64,000 bases of DNA from an uncultured beta proteobacterium (GCA_903893565.1 CAITMU010000105.1:1-64000); one strand, 5' to 3'; counted from the first letter of the stretch, positions 26,365 to 35,064 are shown. Made by a program: numbers and translations. The notes: generated by a model from the sequence alone, not told the origin.

Positions 26365-26988
26365 ATGTTAAAAAAACACTTTCTGACTGCTTTTGTCTTG
26401 TTGTTTTTTCTATTCTCAAGCCTGAGTGTACAAGCACAAAACCATAAACCGATTGTGGAACTACACACCACCTTAGGCGTCATTACCCTTGAATTGGAAC
26501 CGGAGAATGCGCCCGAGACGGTTAAGAACTTCCTCCAATATGTCAAAGATGGCTTTTACAATGGCACCATTTTTCACCGTGTCATTGCAGACTTCATGGT
26601 TCAAGGCGGTGGCTTTACCCCCAATATGAAAGAAAAGAAAACGCGTCCGCCGATTAAGTTCGAAGGCGGTAACGGATTAAAAAATCAAGTCGGCAGCCTT
26701 GCGATGGCACGCACCGCAGAGGCCAACTCAGCCACCTCTCAGTTCTTCATCAATATTGTCGACAACCAAATGCTCGATTACCGCGGGCCCGCGGCTAGCG
26801 AGGTTGGGTATTGCGTCTTTGGGCGTGTCATCAAGGGTTTAGAGGTGGTCAGTAAAATCCGTGATCTACCCACCACTAATCGTCCTCCTAATCAAAATGT
26901 CCCCCTACAAACGGTCGTCATCGAGCGCGCAGTGTTATTGGCTGACAAAACAGCCAATAAAAAACCCGCTCCGACAGCTAAACCCTAA
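26365..26988 (+). CDS. ppiA: Periplasmic peptidyl-prolyl cis-trans isomerase (cyclophilin)
   Basis: 207 aa with a cleavable signal peptide (MLKKHFLTAFVLLFFLFSSLSVQAQ) and a full cyclophilin domain: FHRVIADFMVQGGGFTPNMKEKKT, SLAMARTAEANSATSQFFINI, YCVFGRVIKG. The Arg and Phe active-site residues are present. It isomerises Xaa-Pro bonds in exported proteins. Adjacent to a cytoplasmic paralogue, ppiB. Confidence 0.95.
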   Translation: MLKKHFLTAFVLLFFLFSSLSVQAQNHKPIVELHTTLGVITLELEPENAPETVKNFLQYVKDGFYNGTIFHRVIADFMVQGGGFTPNMKEKKTRPPIKFEGGNGLKNQVGSLAMARTAEANSATSQFFINIVDNQMLDYRGPAASEVGYCVFGRVIKGLEVVSKIRDLPTTNRPPNQNVPLQTVVIERAVLLADKTANKKPAPTAKP

Positions 26989-27033
26989 TTTCATAACAAC
27001 CCCCACTCCTACATTTCACAGAGGTTTTCCTGA

Positions 27034-27525
27034 ATGATTAAATTACACACTAACCACGGCGTCATCGCTTTAGAATTAGACGACACACGAGCACCCATTA
27101 CTGCCGCCAACTTTCGTCAATATGTGGAGGAAGGGCATTACGACAAAACCATTTTTCATCGAGTCATTGATGGCTTTATGATCCAAGGCGGAGGTTTTGA
27201 CGCCAAAATGAAAGAAAAAAAGACCCGTGAGTGCATTGAAAATGAAGCTCACAATGGCCTTAAAAATGAGATCTACTCCATCGCTATGGCTAGAACCTCA
27301 GATCCGCATTCGGCCAGTTGCCAATTTTTTATCAATACCGGTGACAATGAGTTCTTAAATCACACGGAGCCTTCACCTCAAGGTTGGGGCTACTGCGTGT
27401 TTGGCAAGGTCGTTGAAGGTACGGAAGTGGTGGACATAATCTCCAAAGTGGAAACCGGCAGAAAAGGCTTTCACGACGATGTGCCCATGGAAAACGTCAT
27501 TATTACAAAGGCAGAAGTCATCTGA
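27034..27525 (+). CDS. ppiB: Cytoplasmic peptidyl-prolyl cis-trans isomerase (cyclophilin)
   Basis: 163 aa, PpiB length, no signal peptide. FHRVIDGFMIQGGGFDAKMKEKKT, SIAMARTSDPHSASCQFFINTGDN and YCVFGKVVEG are the cyclophilin core. It appears to be a tandem relative of ppiA, 45 bp away, differing by loss or gain of the export signal. The next gene, lpxH, starts 11 bp after its stop. Confidence 0.96.
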   Translation: MIKLHTNHGVIALELDDTRAPITAANFRQYVEEGHYDKTIFHRVIDGFMIQGGGFDAKMKEKKTRECIENEAHNGLKNEIYSIAMARTSDPHSASCQFFINTGDNEFLNHTEPSPQGWGYCVFGKVVEGTEVVDIISKVETGRKGFHDDVPMENVIITKAEVI

Positions 27526-27536
27526 TTACGCCTGCT

Positions 27537-28295
27537 GTGAAAGCCCAACACTGCCTATTCATCTCGGATCTTCACCTAGCCCAAGAAAGAAGCGCAGTCA
27601 CCGACGTATTTCTACGCTTTATGCAGGAGGTAGCGCCCAAGGCGCAGGCGCTATATGTGTTGGGCGATTTATTCGAGTATTGGATTGGGGATGACGACAC
27701 CCTGAATCCCTTGAACCAAGTGGTGAGCCAGGCGTTTCAAACTCTCAGCACTCAAGGCACCTCTGTTTATTTCATGCAGGGAAACCGTGATGTATTAATG
27801 GGAGAGCGGTTTGCCCGTCTTTGCTCAGCCACCAGCATTCTCGACCCAACCCTGATCCCGTTGTATGGTGTATCCACCCTACTCATGCATGGCGATACGC
27901 TCTGCACGGATGATACGGCTTACCAAGCCTTTAGACGCTACGCTAGAGACCCCCATCATCAACAAACATTTCTCTCCCAACCTTTAGAAAAGCGACGCCA
28001 AGATATGCTCGGTATGCGGGCTCAAAGTGAAGCCGGCAAAAAACAAAAATCCATGGAAATTATGGATGTCACTGTCTCGGCTGTCGAGGCGGTATTAAGG
28101 CAGCACCACTATCCCCGCCTCATTCATGGCCACACCCACCGACCCGCACAACACATTCATCACCTAGACAACCACCCCTGTGAGCGTTGGGTCTTAAGTG
28201 ATTGGATCACCGATCCTGGCTATCTGCGTTGCGATGTGAACGGCTGTGTGGCCCTATCACTATCCCTCAAAGACCGCGGGCCAGATCCTCTTTAA
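27537..28295 (+). CDS. lpxH: UDP-2,3-diacylglucosamine hydrolase
   Basis: 252 aa calcineurin-like phosphoesterase of lipid A synthesis; it splits UDP-2,3-diacylglucosamine to lipid X and UMP at the inner membrane face. Metal and catalytic motifs are all present: ISDLHL, LGDLFEYWIGDD, GNRD, MHGDTLC, HGHTHRP. The start is GTG at 27537. Its last 29 bases overlap the end of metZ on the other strand. Confidence 0.95.
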   Translation: MKAQHCLFISDLHLAQERSAVTDVFLRFMQEVAPKAQALYVLGDLFEYWIGDDDTLNPLNQVVSQAFQTLSTQGTSVYFMQGNRDVLMGERFARLCSATSILDPTLIPLYGVSTLLMHGDTLCTDDTAYQAFRRYARDPHHQQTFLSQPLEKRRQDMLGMRAQSEAGKKQKSMEIMDVTVSAVEAVLRQHHYPRLIHGHTHRPAQHIHHLDNHPCERWVLSDWITDPGYLRCDVNGCVALSLSLKDRGPDPL

Positions 28296-29436
28296 GGTCT
28301 TGCAAGTTTTCCAACCCCACCGCCACTCTTAGTAAACCATCCCCAATACCCGCCGCCTGACGAGCCTGTGGCGAAATGCGTCCATGGGTAGTCGATGCAG
28401 GGTGCGTAATCGTCGATTTCGTATCCCCTAAATTAGCCGTAATCGATATTAAACGCGTGTTATCCACCACCCGCCAAGCCGACTCCTTGCCTCCCTTCAC
28501 GTCAAAGGCCACGATCGCGCCCCCCAACTTTTGCTGACGCATCGCTAGCGCGTGCTGCGGGTGAGAGGGTAAGCCCGGGTAATACACCCGTTCGATACCG
28601 GGTTGCGCTTCAAGCCAAGTCGCCAATTCCAAAGCGGCGGCCGATTGAGCCGCCATACGAATACCCAACGTCTCCATTCCCTTCGTAATGACCCAAGCAT
28701 TAAAGGCGCTTAAAGTGGGTCCCGCAATTCTTAAAAAACTATAAACCCCGTCGTGGATGACACTTTTTTTACCTAGCACAGCCCCACCCAACACACGACC
28801 CTGACCATCCAAATATTTAGTCGCCGAATGAATGACGATATCAGCACCCATATCGAGTGGACGCTGCAAGACCGGGGAACAAAAACAATTATCCACCACT
28901 AACAAAGCACCCGCCCCATGAGCCAGGTCAGCCAACGCGCTAATATCAAACACCTCGGTAAGCGGGTTAGAAGGGGTTTCCACAAAGAGTATTTTAGTGT
29001 TTGGACTGATCGCCGCCTGCCATTGGGCTATGGCGGTACCGGTGACAAAGCTCGTCTCAATGCCAAAACGCTTCATCACCGTACCAAACAATTGCACGGT
29101 TGAGCCAAAAACACTGGCGGAACAAACAATATGGTCGCCCGCCTTCAATAACCCCATCACGGTCGACAAAATAGCCGACATACCCGAGGCGGTCGCAATA
29201 CACTCTTCGGCCCCTTCCAACGCGGCCAATCTTTTTTCAAAAGTAGTCACCGTTGGGTTGGTAAATCGCGAATACACATTCCCCGGCTCTTGATAGGAAA
29301 AACGAGCCGCGGCTTGGGCGGCCGATTGAAACACAAAACTCGAGGTCAAATACATCGCCTCCGAGTGCTCACCAAATTGACTACGCTCGATCCCCCCTCT
29401 TACGGCCAAGGTATCCAAATGAAAAGACTGTGTCAT
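28267..29436 (-). CDS. metZ: O-succinylhomoserine sulfhydrylase
   Basis: 389 aa PLP enzyme of the Cys/Met metabolism family; it makes homocysteine from O-succinylhomoserine and sulfide. SATKYLDGQGRVLGGAVLG carries the PLP-binding Lys, and EECIATASGMSAI binds the cofactor phosphate. In related genomes it directly follows purF; here 2.7 kb of other genes separate them. Tail-to-tail overlap with lpxH. Confidence 0.93.
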   Translation of the reverse strand: MTQSFHLDTLAVRGGIERSQFGEHSEAMYLTSSFVFQSAAQAAARFSYQEPGNVYSRFTNPTVTTFEKRLAALEGAEECIATASGMSAILSTVMGLLKAGDHIVCSASVFGSTVQLFGTVMKRFGIETSFVTGTAIAQWQAAISPNTKILFVETPSNPLTEVFDISALADLAHGAGALLVVDNCFCSPVLQRPLDMGADIVIHSATKYLDGQGRVLGGAVLGKKSVIHDGVYSFLRIAGPTLSAFNAWVITKGMETLGIRMAAQSAAALELATWLEAQPGIERVYYPGLPSHPQHALAMRQQKLGGAIVAFDVKGGKESAWRVVDNTRLISITANLGDTKSTITHPASTTHGRISPQARQAAGIGDGLLRVAVGLENLQDLKEDLARGL

Positions 29437-30057
29437 CGTCGGTTACTCCCTAAAAAAAAACGCACACCTTTAATAAACCTCATCGGGCAGCGAATCTGTC
29501 TCTGTTGCCATCCAAAGCGCACATTGTCTCACGAGACCCGAGTCCTCGTCTTCAGTCGGTCCCCGATTAGCAATCGCGAGGGGGCGAAGTGACATAAAAA
29601 GGGGCGTTCATTTGAAGATAGGGTTAAAAAGATTAAGCCTACGGCAAGAACCACAGCGCGAAAAACACAATCCATCCAACGATAAAAAAGACCGACTAAG
29701 CTAAAGCGCCGAAGTCAGCATTATAAATAGATTTTTTGGCGTAGTGGGATAGTAGTGGGGTCGGGGATTGGTTTTGTGGTGCGTATCTCTAGTATGCGTC
29801 TGCATCATCTTGACCATGAAAGGAAGTAAGGCTTGGATATTGGAATATCTCATCTTCATTCAACCACATGCACAGGAGCAAATCCATTCACTTACTGACA
29901 CTACTGAGTATTGTTATGAAAGACTTGATCGCAAAAAAACTAAGTTGCAACTTAAATATGGATACGGCCAGAGAAATAAATTACAGCAAAATTTTGAATT
30001 CTATGATGCAGCTTCAATACATTAAGCTGTCATTTATAGCTACTACATAATGCGAGA
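29437..30057. other. Intergenic stretch upstream of metZ, no supported gene
   Basis: About 620 bases. Near metZ there is an A9 run (29452-29460 region, T-run on the transcribed side) and small dyads such as GTCTC-AC-GAGAC (29526-29537), so a regulated metZ leader is possible. From about 29700 on the DNA becomes AT-rich, and its open frames (29768-30025, 29868-30050) show no recognisable protein or codon pattern. This is the start of the inserted segment. Confidence 0.4.
29694..29712. repeat. Short dispersed repeat, copy 1
   Basis: GACTAAGCTAAAGCGCCGA. It matches 18 of 19 bases with the copy at 30773-30791. It lies at the left edge of the toxin-antitoxin segment in the metZ-purF gap. Confidence 0.5.
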
Positions 30058-30352
30058 TTAGCTGATTCGTTTGGCTGCTGCCAAATATGCTTCTTCGTGG
30101 TCTCGTCTTCCTATAGCTACAACTACGATAACCAGTCGATGATCAATGACTTGATAGACCAAGCGATAGCCAACGTCACGCACGTTTAATTTTATAGGCA
30201 TTTTGTAAATCACCACGAAGTTTGGCAGATGGAACCTTTGGGTCTTGAAGTCGTTTTTTAAGTGCTTTTTGAAACTGAGCTCGAATGGCGCCATCTAATT
30301 TATTCCATTCTTTGAGAGCTAACACATGAAATTCAAGGCTATAGGCCTTCAA
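30058..30352 (-). pseudogene. RelE-family mRNA interferase toxin, frameshifted
   Basis: From TTG at 30352 the minus strand encodes a RelE-like start (MKAYSLEFHVLALKEWNKLDG...SAKLRGDLQNAYKIK) that then runs into TGA. From about 30185 the family sequence resumes in another frame (VRDVGYRLVYQVIDHRLVIVVVAIGRRDHEEAYLAAAKRIS). One extra base near 30181-30190 explains the break. Joined, the two parts give a full-length RelE of about 97 residues. The start overlaps the antitoxin gene by 14 bases, as in intact relBE operons. The intact C-terminal half alone is not expected to be toxic. Confidence 0.85.
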
Positions 30353-30593
30353 GTTTGACCTTAACTGATTTGCCTCCAGCTCGGGCTTTGACTATTTTGG
30401 TTAGGGCTGCATCCTCTATTTGTTCAAGCATCTCTTCATAATCCGCGGCTAAGATCAAGTACGCAGCGGGTTTGTTGTGATTCAATACGGCAACCGGTGA
30501 CGGCTTGGCCACTTCGATGACTTCAGATGGATTGCGCCTGAGATCAGTCATGCTGACGGTATTTCTAGCAAAGATGGTCTGAGTGATGGTCAT
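30339..30593 (-). CDS. RelB/Phd-type antitoxin
   Basis: 84 aa. The N-terminal part (NTVSMTDLRRNPSEVIEVAKPSPVAVLNHNKPAAYLILAADYEEML) is the Phd/YefM-like DNA-binding fold used by many RelE partners; the C-terminal region is Lys-rich and would bind toxin. The frame is complete. It ends inside the start of the frameshifted relE. It probably still represses its own promoter through the dyad just upstream. Confidence 0.85.
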   Translation of the reverse strand: MTITQTIFARNTVSMTDLRRNPSEVIEVAKPSPVAVLNHNKPAAYLILAADYEEMLEQIEDAALTKIVKARAGGKSVKVKLEGL

Positions 30594-30598
30594 AATTT

Positions 30599-30630
30599 AA
30601 GCACCTAATTTCATGCATCATTAAGTGCTT
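30599..30630. promoter_or_regulatory. Candidate operator of the RelB/RelE locus
   Basis: AAGCAC (30599-30604) and GTGCTT (30625-30630) form an inverted repeat around an AT-rich centre containing ATGCAT, directly before the antitoxin ATG on the minus strand. Such dyads are where these antitoxins bind. Confidence 0.5.
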
Positions 30631-30690
30631 TTTTGGGTGCTGTCAAGTCATGGCATTTCATAATAAAAATCAACTGAACTCACTATTGAT

Positions 30691-30707
30691 AGCGAGCGTT
30701 GCTCGCT
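30691..30707. terminator. Hairpin between the antitoxin and mgtC-family genes
   Basis: AGCGAGC-GTT-GCTCGCT is a perfect 7-bp stem with a 3-nt loop, with TGTTTTG on the plus-strand side. It could end transcription from the mgtC-type gene, but a clear T tract is missing. Confidence 0.4.
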
Positions 30708-30765
30708 CAGTGTTTTGTTCATCACATTTGTTTCTTTTTTTAGTTCAAGCTAATTAAATCGTTTG

Positions 30766-30791
30766 ACAGCGCGACTGAGCTAAAGCGCCGA
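30766..30791. repeat. Short dispersed repeat, copy 2
   Basis: ACAGCGCGACTG followed by AGCTAAAGCGCCGA. The right part matches copy 1 (29694-29712) at 18 of 19 bases, and the left 12 bases match copy 3 (31464-31475) exactly. It lies between the toxin-antitoxin and mgtC-family genes. Confidence 0.5.
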
Positions 30792-30873
30792 GCCGCAAAT
30801 GATAGCGACAGCTTCCCTGGGCTCGCCACGGTTCAAGCCCTATTGGGCGCGACCATTGGGCTGAGTCTGATCC

Positions 30874-31362
30874 TTAAGGTAGGTCCTCTTCTTTGGCGGA
30901 TTCAGACTGACGCCCAAATTGTCTATCCACGAGACGCTCTATTGCGTTGCCCACCACCAATACCAAGCCTGTGGCAACTACAGCAATCGTGCCAAGTGTT
31001 ATTTGACCTGCACCGATCGCAGCACCAATGAGCATGGTGATCCAAATGCTGGCCGCAGTTGTGAGACCCTGAATACGATTACCCCTAGCGTTGTGGATGA
31101 TGACGCCGGCGCCTAGAAATCCGATTCCCGTGATAAGGCCTTGAAGTACCCTGCTGGAAGCATTGGTTAAGATACTTGGAATATGACTACTGACTGGGTC
31201 GAAAGGCACGACGATAAGCATGGCCACGGCAGCGCCGATAGAAACCAAAGCATGGGTTTTCACGCCAGCCGATTTGTGATGGAGCCAGCGGTTGGCACCT
31301 AGCACTATCCCAGCGATCGCAGCCAAGCCCAATCTCAGTGATATCTCTATCCATTCGTTCAT
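30874..31362 (-). CDS. MgtC/SapB-family membrane protein
   Basis: 162 aa with four membrane helices and the MgtC N-domain signatures: LRLGLAAIAGIVLGANRW, KSAGVKTHALVSIGAA, GLITGIGFLGAGVI, and RIQGLTTAASIWITMLIGAAIGAG. MgtC proteins act in Mg2+ stress and virulence in some bacteria, often by modulating the F-type ATPase; short single-domain forms are widespread with unknown roles. Part of the cargo between metZ and purF. No Mg2+ transporter gene is nearby. Confidence 0.88.
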   Translation of the reverse strand: MNEWIEISLRLGLAAIAGIVLGANRWLHHKSAGVKTHALVSIGAAVAMLIVVPFDPVSSHIPSILTNASSRVLQGLITGIGFLGAGVIIHNARGNRIQGLTTAASIWITMLIGAAIGAGQITLGTIAVVATGLVLVVGNAIERLVDRQFGRQSESAKEEDLP

Positions 31363-31463
31363 GACGCTCTCCAGTCAAATAATCTGGCAAGAAATCAGCG
31401 CTTCATCATCAATGCCGTATACCGCGCATAACCGGTGGTAGCCATCTGCCACGATCACCTTTC

Positions 31464-31486
31464 ACAGCGCGACTGCGTTAACGCGC
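31464..31486. repeat. Short dispersed repeat, copy 3
   Basis: ACAGCGCGACTG followed by CGTTAACGCGC. The first 12 bases match copy 2 exactly and the rest partially (GYTAAMGCGC). It overlaps the stop codon of the PaiB-like gene. Confidence 0.4.
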
Positions 31487-32110
31487 TAGATCGCCCAATA
31501 CCGCCTGTAAGTGCGTCTTGCCCTCGGCTTGCGCCCCAGCCCTTACACCGGCGCGATCCTCCGCACTACGGTTTTGACTCATTTTCCACTTCCCCTCAAG
31601 GCGCGCGATCACTATTTCAAAACCCACAATCGCCTTGAGCATTTTGTCGATATAGTCCTTTGGCGCATCACTCACGTGCCAGGGTATTGAGCGTTGAGTC
31701 TCTTGCGAGCGCGTCAATCGCGTCACCACATCCAATAACGATGGGTAATCTTCAAAGGTTCTGATCACACCATGAGCATGAACTACTGCATAGTTCCACG
31801 TTGGCACCACCTCTGCCGTACGGTTTTTACTAGGGTACCATGAGGGCGTTATATAGCTGTGCTCCCCCTGGAAAATCGCCAGTGAGGGGGCCTGGGGCTG
31901 TGCCTGCCAGACTTTCCAAATGGGATTGGCTCGAGCCACATGACCGATGAGCCTACCCCATGGCGCGGGCTCACACTCAAGCAATAAAGGCACATGATCA
32001 GCGTCTAACCCAAGGTCAGTCATGCTAACTAATGTGGCAAAGGGGTGACTTTGCATCAAGGCCTGCATCACGGGCACACGATCTTCACGAAAGGCTGGCA
32101 CGGTATACAT
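31478..32110 (-). CDS. PaiB-like FMN-binding protein
   Basis: 210 aa with the motifs of the PaiB family: HPFATLVSM, HVPLLLE, LIGHVARANPIWK, LAIFQGEHSYITPSWYPSK, VVPTWNYAVVHAHGV, VSDAPKDYI and FEIVIARLEGKWKMSQNR. The fold is a split-barrel FMN-binding domain; in Bacillus, PaiB is a negative regulator, but most relatives lack proven DNA binding. ATG at 32110 preferred over TTG at 32113. It is the gene next to purF in the cargo segment. Confidence 0.88.
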   Translation of the reverse strand: MYTVPAFREDRVPVMQALMQSHPFATLVSMTDLGLDADHVPLLLECEPAPWGRLIGHVARANPIWKVWQAQPQAPSLAIFQGEHSYITPSWYPSKNRTAEVVPTWNYAVVHAHGVIRTFEDYPSLLDVVTRLTRSQETQRSIPWHVSDAPKDYIDKMLKAIVGFEIVIARLEGKWKMSQNRSAEDRAGVRAGAQAEGKTHLQAVLGDLAR

Positions 32111-32168
32111 CAAATCACTTCTTTAGTTTTTGTAAAAAAACCAAAACCCTTTGACCCAATTTTTTTCG

Positions 32169-33689
32169 CTAATCATTCATCCCGAGCTCAAGTGCTAATT
32201 GCTGTGCAGCCGTGGCCTTCTGTCGAAGAGTGGAGTCTCGTCGATCCTGTTCCACCCCGTCCAGATAGGCTTGGGTAATATCCCCCGTCACATAAGAACC
32301 GGTGAAGCAAGAAGCCTCAAAATTCCTAACCTCAGGATTCACGCTACGCACGTCGTCAATCAACGAACCCAAATCCTGATAAATTAACTCATCACACCCA
32401 ATCTCACTACTGATTTGTTCGTCGTTTCGATCACTGGCAATGAGTTCTTCACGTGTTGGCATATCAATGCCGTAGACGTTAGGGTATCTCACCGCTGGGG
32501 CCGCGGAGGCGAAATACACTTTATTAGCGCCGGAATCACGGGCCATTTGAACGATCTCGCTACTGGTGGTACCCCGCACGATCGAGTCATCCACAATCAG
32601 TACATTTTTCCCACGAAACTCCATATCAATGGCATTTAACTTTTGCCTCACCGATTTACGCCGAACAGCCTGACCGGGCATAATAAAAGTGCGTCCAATA
32701 TACCGATTTTTAATAAACCCCTCTCGGTAGGGGACATTTAATTGATTCGATAACTCCATAGCCGCCGGACGAGAAGAATCGGGAATGGGGATCACAACAT
32801 CCACATTCAAATGATGGTACTGGCGTTTGATCTTAGCAGCCAGACTCTCCCCCATACGAAGCCTTGCCTCATACACTGAGATACCATCGATCACTGAATC
32901 GGGGCGCGCCAAGTAAACGAATTCAAAAAGACACGGATTTAACGAAGACACCTCGGCACAGGGGTAGCTATAAAAACGACCATCCATATCAATAAAAATC
33001 GCCTCACCTGGGGCCACATCCCGCACCACCTCATAGCCCATAGAGTCCAAAGCCACACTCTCAGAGGCCACCATATACTCGTAACCACTAGGGGTCTCTG
33101 CTCGACCAAAAATCAAGGGACGAATGCCAAACGGATCCCGAAAAGCCAATAGTCCATAACCGGCAATCATCGCCACCACAGAATAAGCCCCAGTACAACG
33201 TCGGTGCACGCCTGAGACTGCAGCAAAAATGGTAGCAGGATCGAGTTTGTAGTTAGTGGCGTTATTTTGTAGTTCGTGGGCCAACACATTTAATAAAACC
33301 TCGGAATCTGAACCCGTGTTCACGTGACGCAGATCCGAACGAAATAAGTCGAGCTTCAAACTATCCGTATTGGTGAGATTACCGTTGTGGGCGAGCACGA
33401 TCCCAAAGGGGGAATTCACATAAAAAGGTTGTGATTCAGCCACTGAAGAGGCTGAACCCGCGGTGGGATAGCGGGTATGGCCAATACCGGCATAACCACT
33501 TAAAGAGCGCATATTGCGAGTGCGAAACACATCACGCACCATACCCATACCGCGATGGGAATGAAAATTCGCACCATCCGCAGTCACAATCCCGGCAGCA
33601 TCTTGGCCGCGATGCTGCAAGATCAACAGCCCATCATAGAGCAATTGATTAACTGGCGTTTTCGCCACGACTCCGATAATTCCACACAT
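32169..33689 (-). CDS. purF: Amidophosphoribosyltransferase
   Basis: First committed step of purine synthesis: PRPP plus glutamine to phosphoribosylamine. 506 aa. MCGIIGVV exposes the N-terminal nucleophile Cys after Met removal; LLILQHRGQDAAG and HTRYPTAG belong to the glutaminase domain, and VLIVDDSIVRGTTSSEIV is the PRPP-binding loop. Its first codon abuts the stop of cvpA. The last gene of the long minus-strand run before the cargo insertion. Confidence 0.97.
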   Translation of the reverse strand: MCGIIGVVAKTPVNQLLYDGLLILQHRGQDAAGIVTADGANFHSHRGMGMVRDVFRTRNMRSLSGYAGIGHTRYPTAGSASSVAESQPFYVNSPFGIVLAHNGNLTNTDSLKLDLFRSDLRHVNTGSDSEVLLNVLAHELQNNATNYKLDPATIFAAVSGVHRRCTGAYSVVAMIAGYGLLAFRDPFGIRPLIFGRAETPSGYEYMVASESVALDSMGYEVVRDVAPGEAIFIDMDGRFYSYPCAEVSSLNPCLFEFVYLARPDSVIDGISVYEARLRMGESLAAKIKRQYHHLNVDVVIPIPDSSRPAAMELSNQLNVPYREGFIKNRYIGRTFIMPGQAVRRKSVRQKLNAIDMEFRGKNVLIVDDSIVRGTTSSEIVQMARDSGANKVYFASAAPAVRYPNVYGIDMPTREELIASDRNDEQISSEIGCDELIYQDLGSLIDDVRSVNPEVRNFEASCFTGSYVTGDITQAYLDGVEQDRRDSTLRQKATAAQQLALELGMND

Positions 33690-34201
33690 TATTCGGCTTG
33701 GCCTCGTCTTTGACTATAAGAAATATTTTTCGCCCAGCCCTGCGGCAACCACTGTTTTACCCACTGCGCCAATTGCTGCAAGTGCGGAGCGAGCATAGCA
33801 TCTTTCCACACCGGTTGACGCGGCAATGCCGTCAAACCAGCCCCGATCACTAAAATCAACACCACCACCATGCCTCTCACAAAGCCAAACGCACAGCCCA
33901 ACAAACGGTCCTCTACCGCTAAGCCGGCTCGGGCAATCATTTTATGCGCCAGCAAAGACACGATATTCATTAAAATCAATACGCCTAAAAAAAGCACGAC
34001 AAATGCTGCCAAGGCACGCCAATTGTCATCAGGGATCTGCTTTTGCATCAGCACGGCGAGCGAACCGGCGTAAGCACTAGACGTAACAAAGGCCACCACC
34101 CAACTGGCCAATGCAAAAGACTCCCTCACCAAACCCCGAAATATCCCTAGCAATACCGAAATACCCACAATCACCAATACGATGTGATCAAACAAGGTCA
34201 T
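33689..34201 (-). CDS. cvpA: CvpA-family membrane protein
   Basis: 170 aa with four predicted membrane helices and CvpA signatures (FDHIVLVIVGISVLLGIFRGLVRESFALASWV, DRLLGCAFGFVRGMVVVLIL). Named for colicin V production; usually next to purF, as here. Its start overlaps the dedD stop by 4 bases. Exact activity unknown. Confidence 0.92.
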   Translation of the reverse strand: MTLFDHIVLVIVGISVLLGIFRGLVRESFALASWVVAFVTSSAYAGSLAVLMQKQIPDDNWRALAAFVVLFLGVLILMNIVSLLAHKMIARAGLAVEDRLLGCAFGFVRGMVVVLILVIGAGLTALPRQPVWKDAMLAPHLQQLAQWVKQWLPQGWAKNISYSQRRGQAE

Positions 34202-35064
34202 GGGTTAATCGATACCTTGGCGGAAAACCCCAGTTCTTGCAATTTCGCCTGGGCTTTGCCCGCATCCGATTTCGTTAAAAAAGGACCGGCCCGCACCCGT
34301 GTGACTTTGCCATTGACCGCAGTCACCGTATGGCTGAAAGCAGGAATACCCGCAGCCCATACTTTTTGCTGCACTTGCTTGGCCTTATCCGCATCCAATA
34401 AAGCCGTGACTTGAATGAAATAAGTGCCGGGTTTTTCTGCGACCTTACTCACGACGGGAGCCACTTTGGCATTGCTTTTAGTCTCGCTGTCTGAGCTTTT
34501 GGGCGTTGGTTTATCGCTTTTAGCCAATTTTTGTTGGGGGGACTTGGCCGGTGGGGACGGTTTCACGGTGGGGGCCGAATCCGAGGGTGTGGCGAGACGA
34601 GTCTTATCGTCATCTTGTTTTTCAGTACCATTTTGATTCGCCATCTCGACAGCTCGAGCATTTTCCGCCTTTTCAGTGGCGGCTTTTTCATTGGCGTTTT
34701 TTGCCTCAACCCCGGCCTTATTCGCTTCTCCTGCTTCTTTTGCGCTTCCCTTTAACGGCGCAGGAACCGTGGATGCCGAAGAGGGGGAAGGGGAAGGGGA
34801 AGATCCAGAAGACGTTACAGTTGCTCCCCCTGTCGAAGACTCAGCCGAACCACTCGTCATCAGGGGCACACGCTTGCCCACAAACCCTTGAGCATCTGGT
34901 GTAGGCGACTGTATGTTCATTTCCTTGACCTGTAGCTTGGGCTCTGAATCAAGGACCAAGGGCAGCACAATCGCTACGGTCAGCAACAAAACGCTGGCGC
35001 CAATCAAACGTTGGCGTGCCCGTAAACGTAGTAACTGCTCTTCATCGCTAGCGGGCTTTGTCAT
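34198..35064 (-). CDS. dedD: SPOR-domain protein, DedD-like
   Basis: 288 aa from ATG 35064: short cytoplasmic tail, one membrane helix (LIGASVLLLTVAIVLPLVL), a long Ser/Pro/Ala/Glu/Lys-rich linker, and a C-terminal SPOR domain (YFIQVTALLDADKAKQVQQKVWAAGIPAFSHTV...RVRAGPFLTKSDAGKAQAKLQELGFSAKV). It targets septal peptidoglycan during division. The frame extends to a GTG at 35091, but the ATG aligns with the family start. Confidence 0.88.
   Translation of the reverse strand: MTKPASDEEQLLRLRARQRLIGASVLLLTVAIVLPLVLDSEPKLQVKEMNIQSPTPDAQGFVGKRVPLMTSGSAESSTGGATVTSSGSSPSPSPSSASTVPAPLKGSAKEAGEANKAGVEAKNANEKAATEKAENARAVEMANQNGTEKQDDDKTRLATPSDSAPTVKPSPPAKSPQQKLAKSDKPTPKSSDSETKSNAKVAPVVSKVAEKPGTYFIQVTALLDADKAKQVQQKVWAAGIPAFSHTVTAVNGKVTRVRAGPFLTKSDAGKAQAKLQELGFSAKVSINP

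Noticed and set aside
29437..29640. SAM riboswitch upstream of metZ
   Set aside because: Small dyads and a T run exist, but I could not match a known SAM-sensing fold; a covariance-model search would decide.
29768..30025. 85-codon open frame on the plus strand in the metZ-purF gap
   Set aside because: No recognisable family, no ribosome binding site, and an overlapping alternative frame of similar quality.
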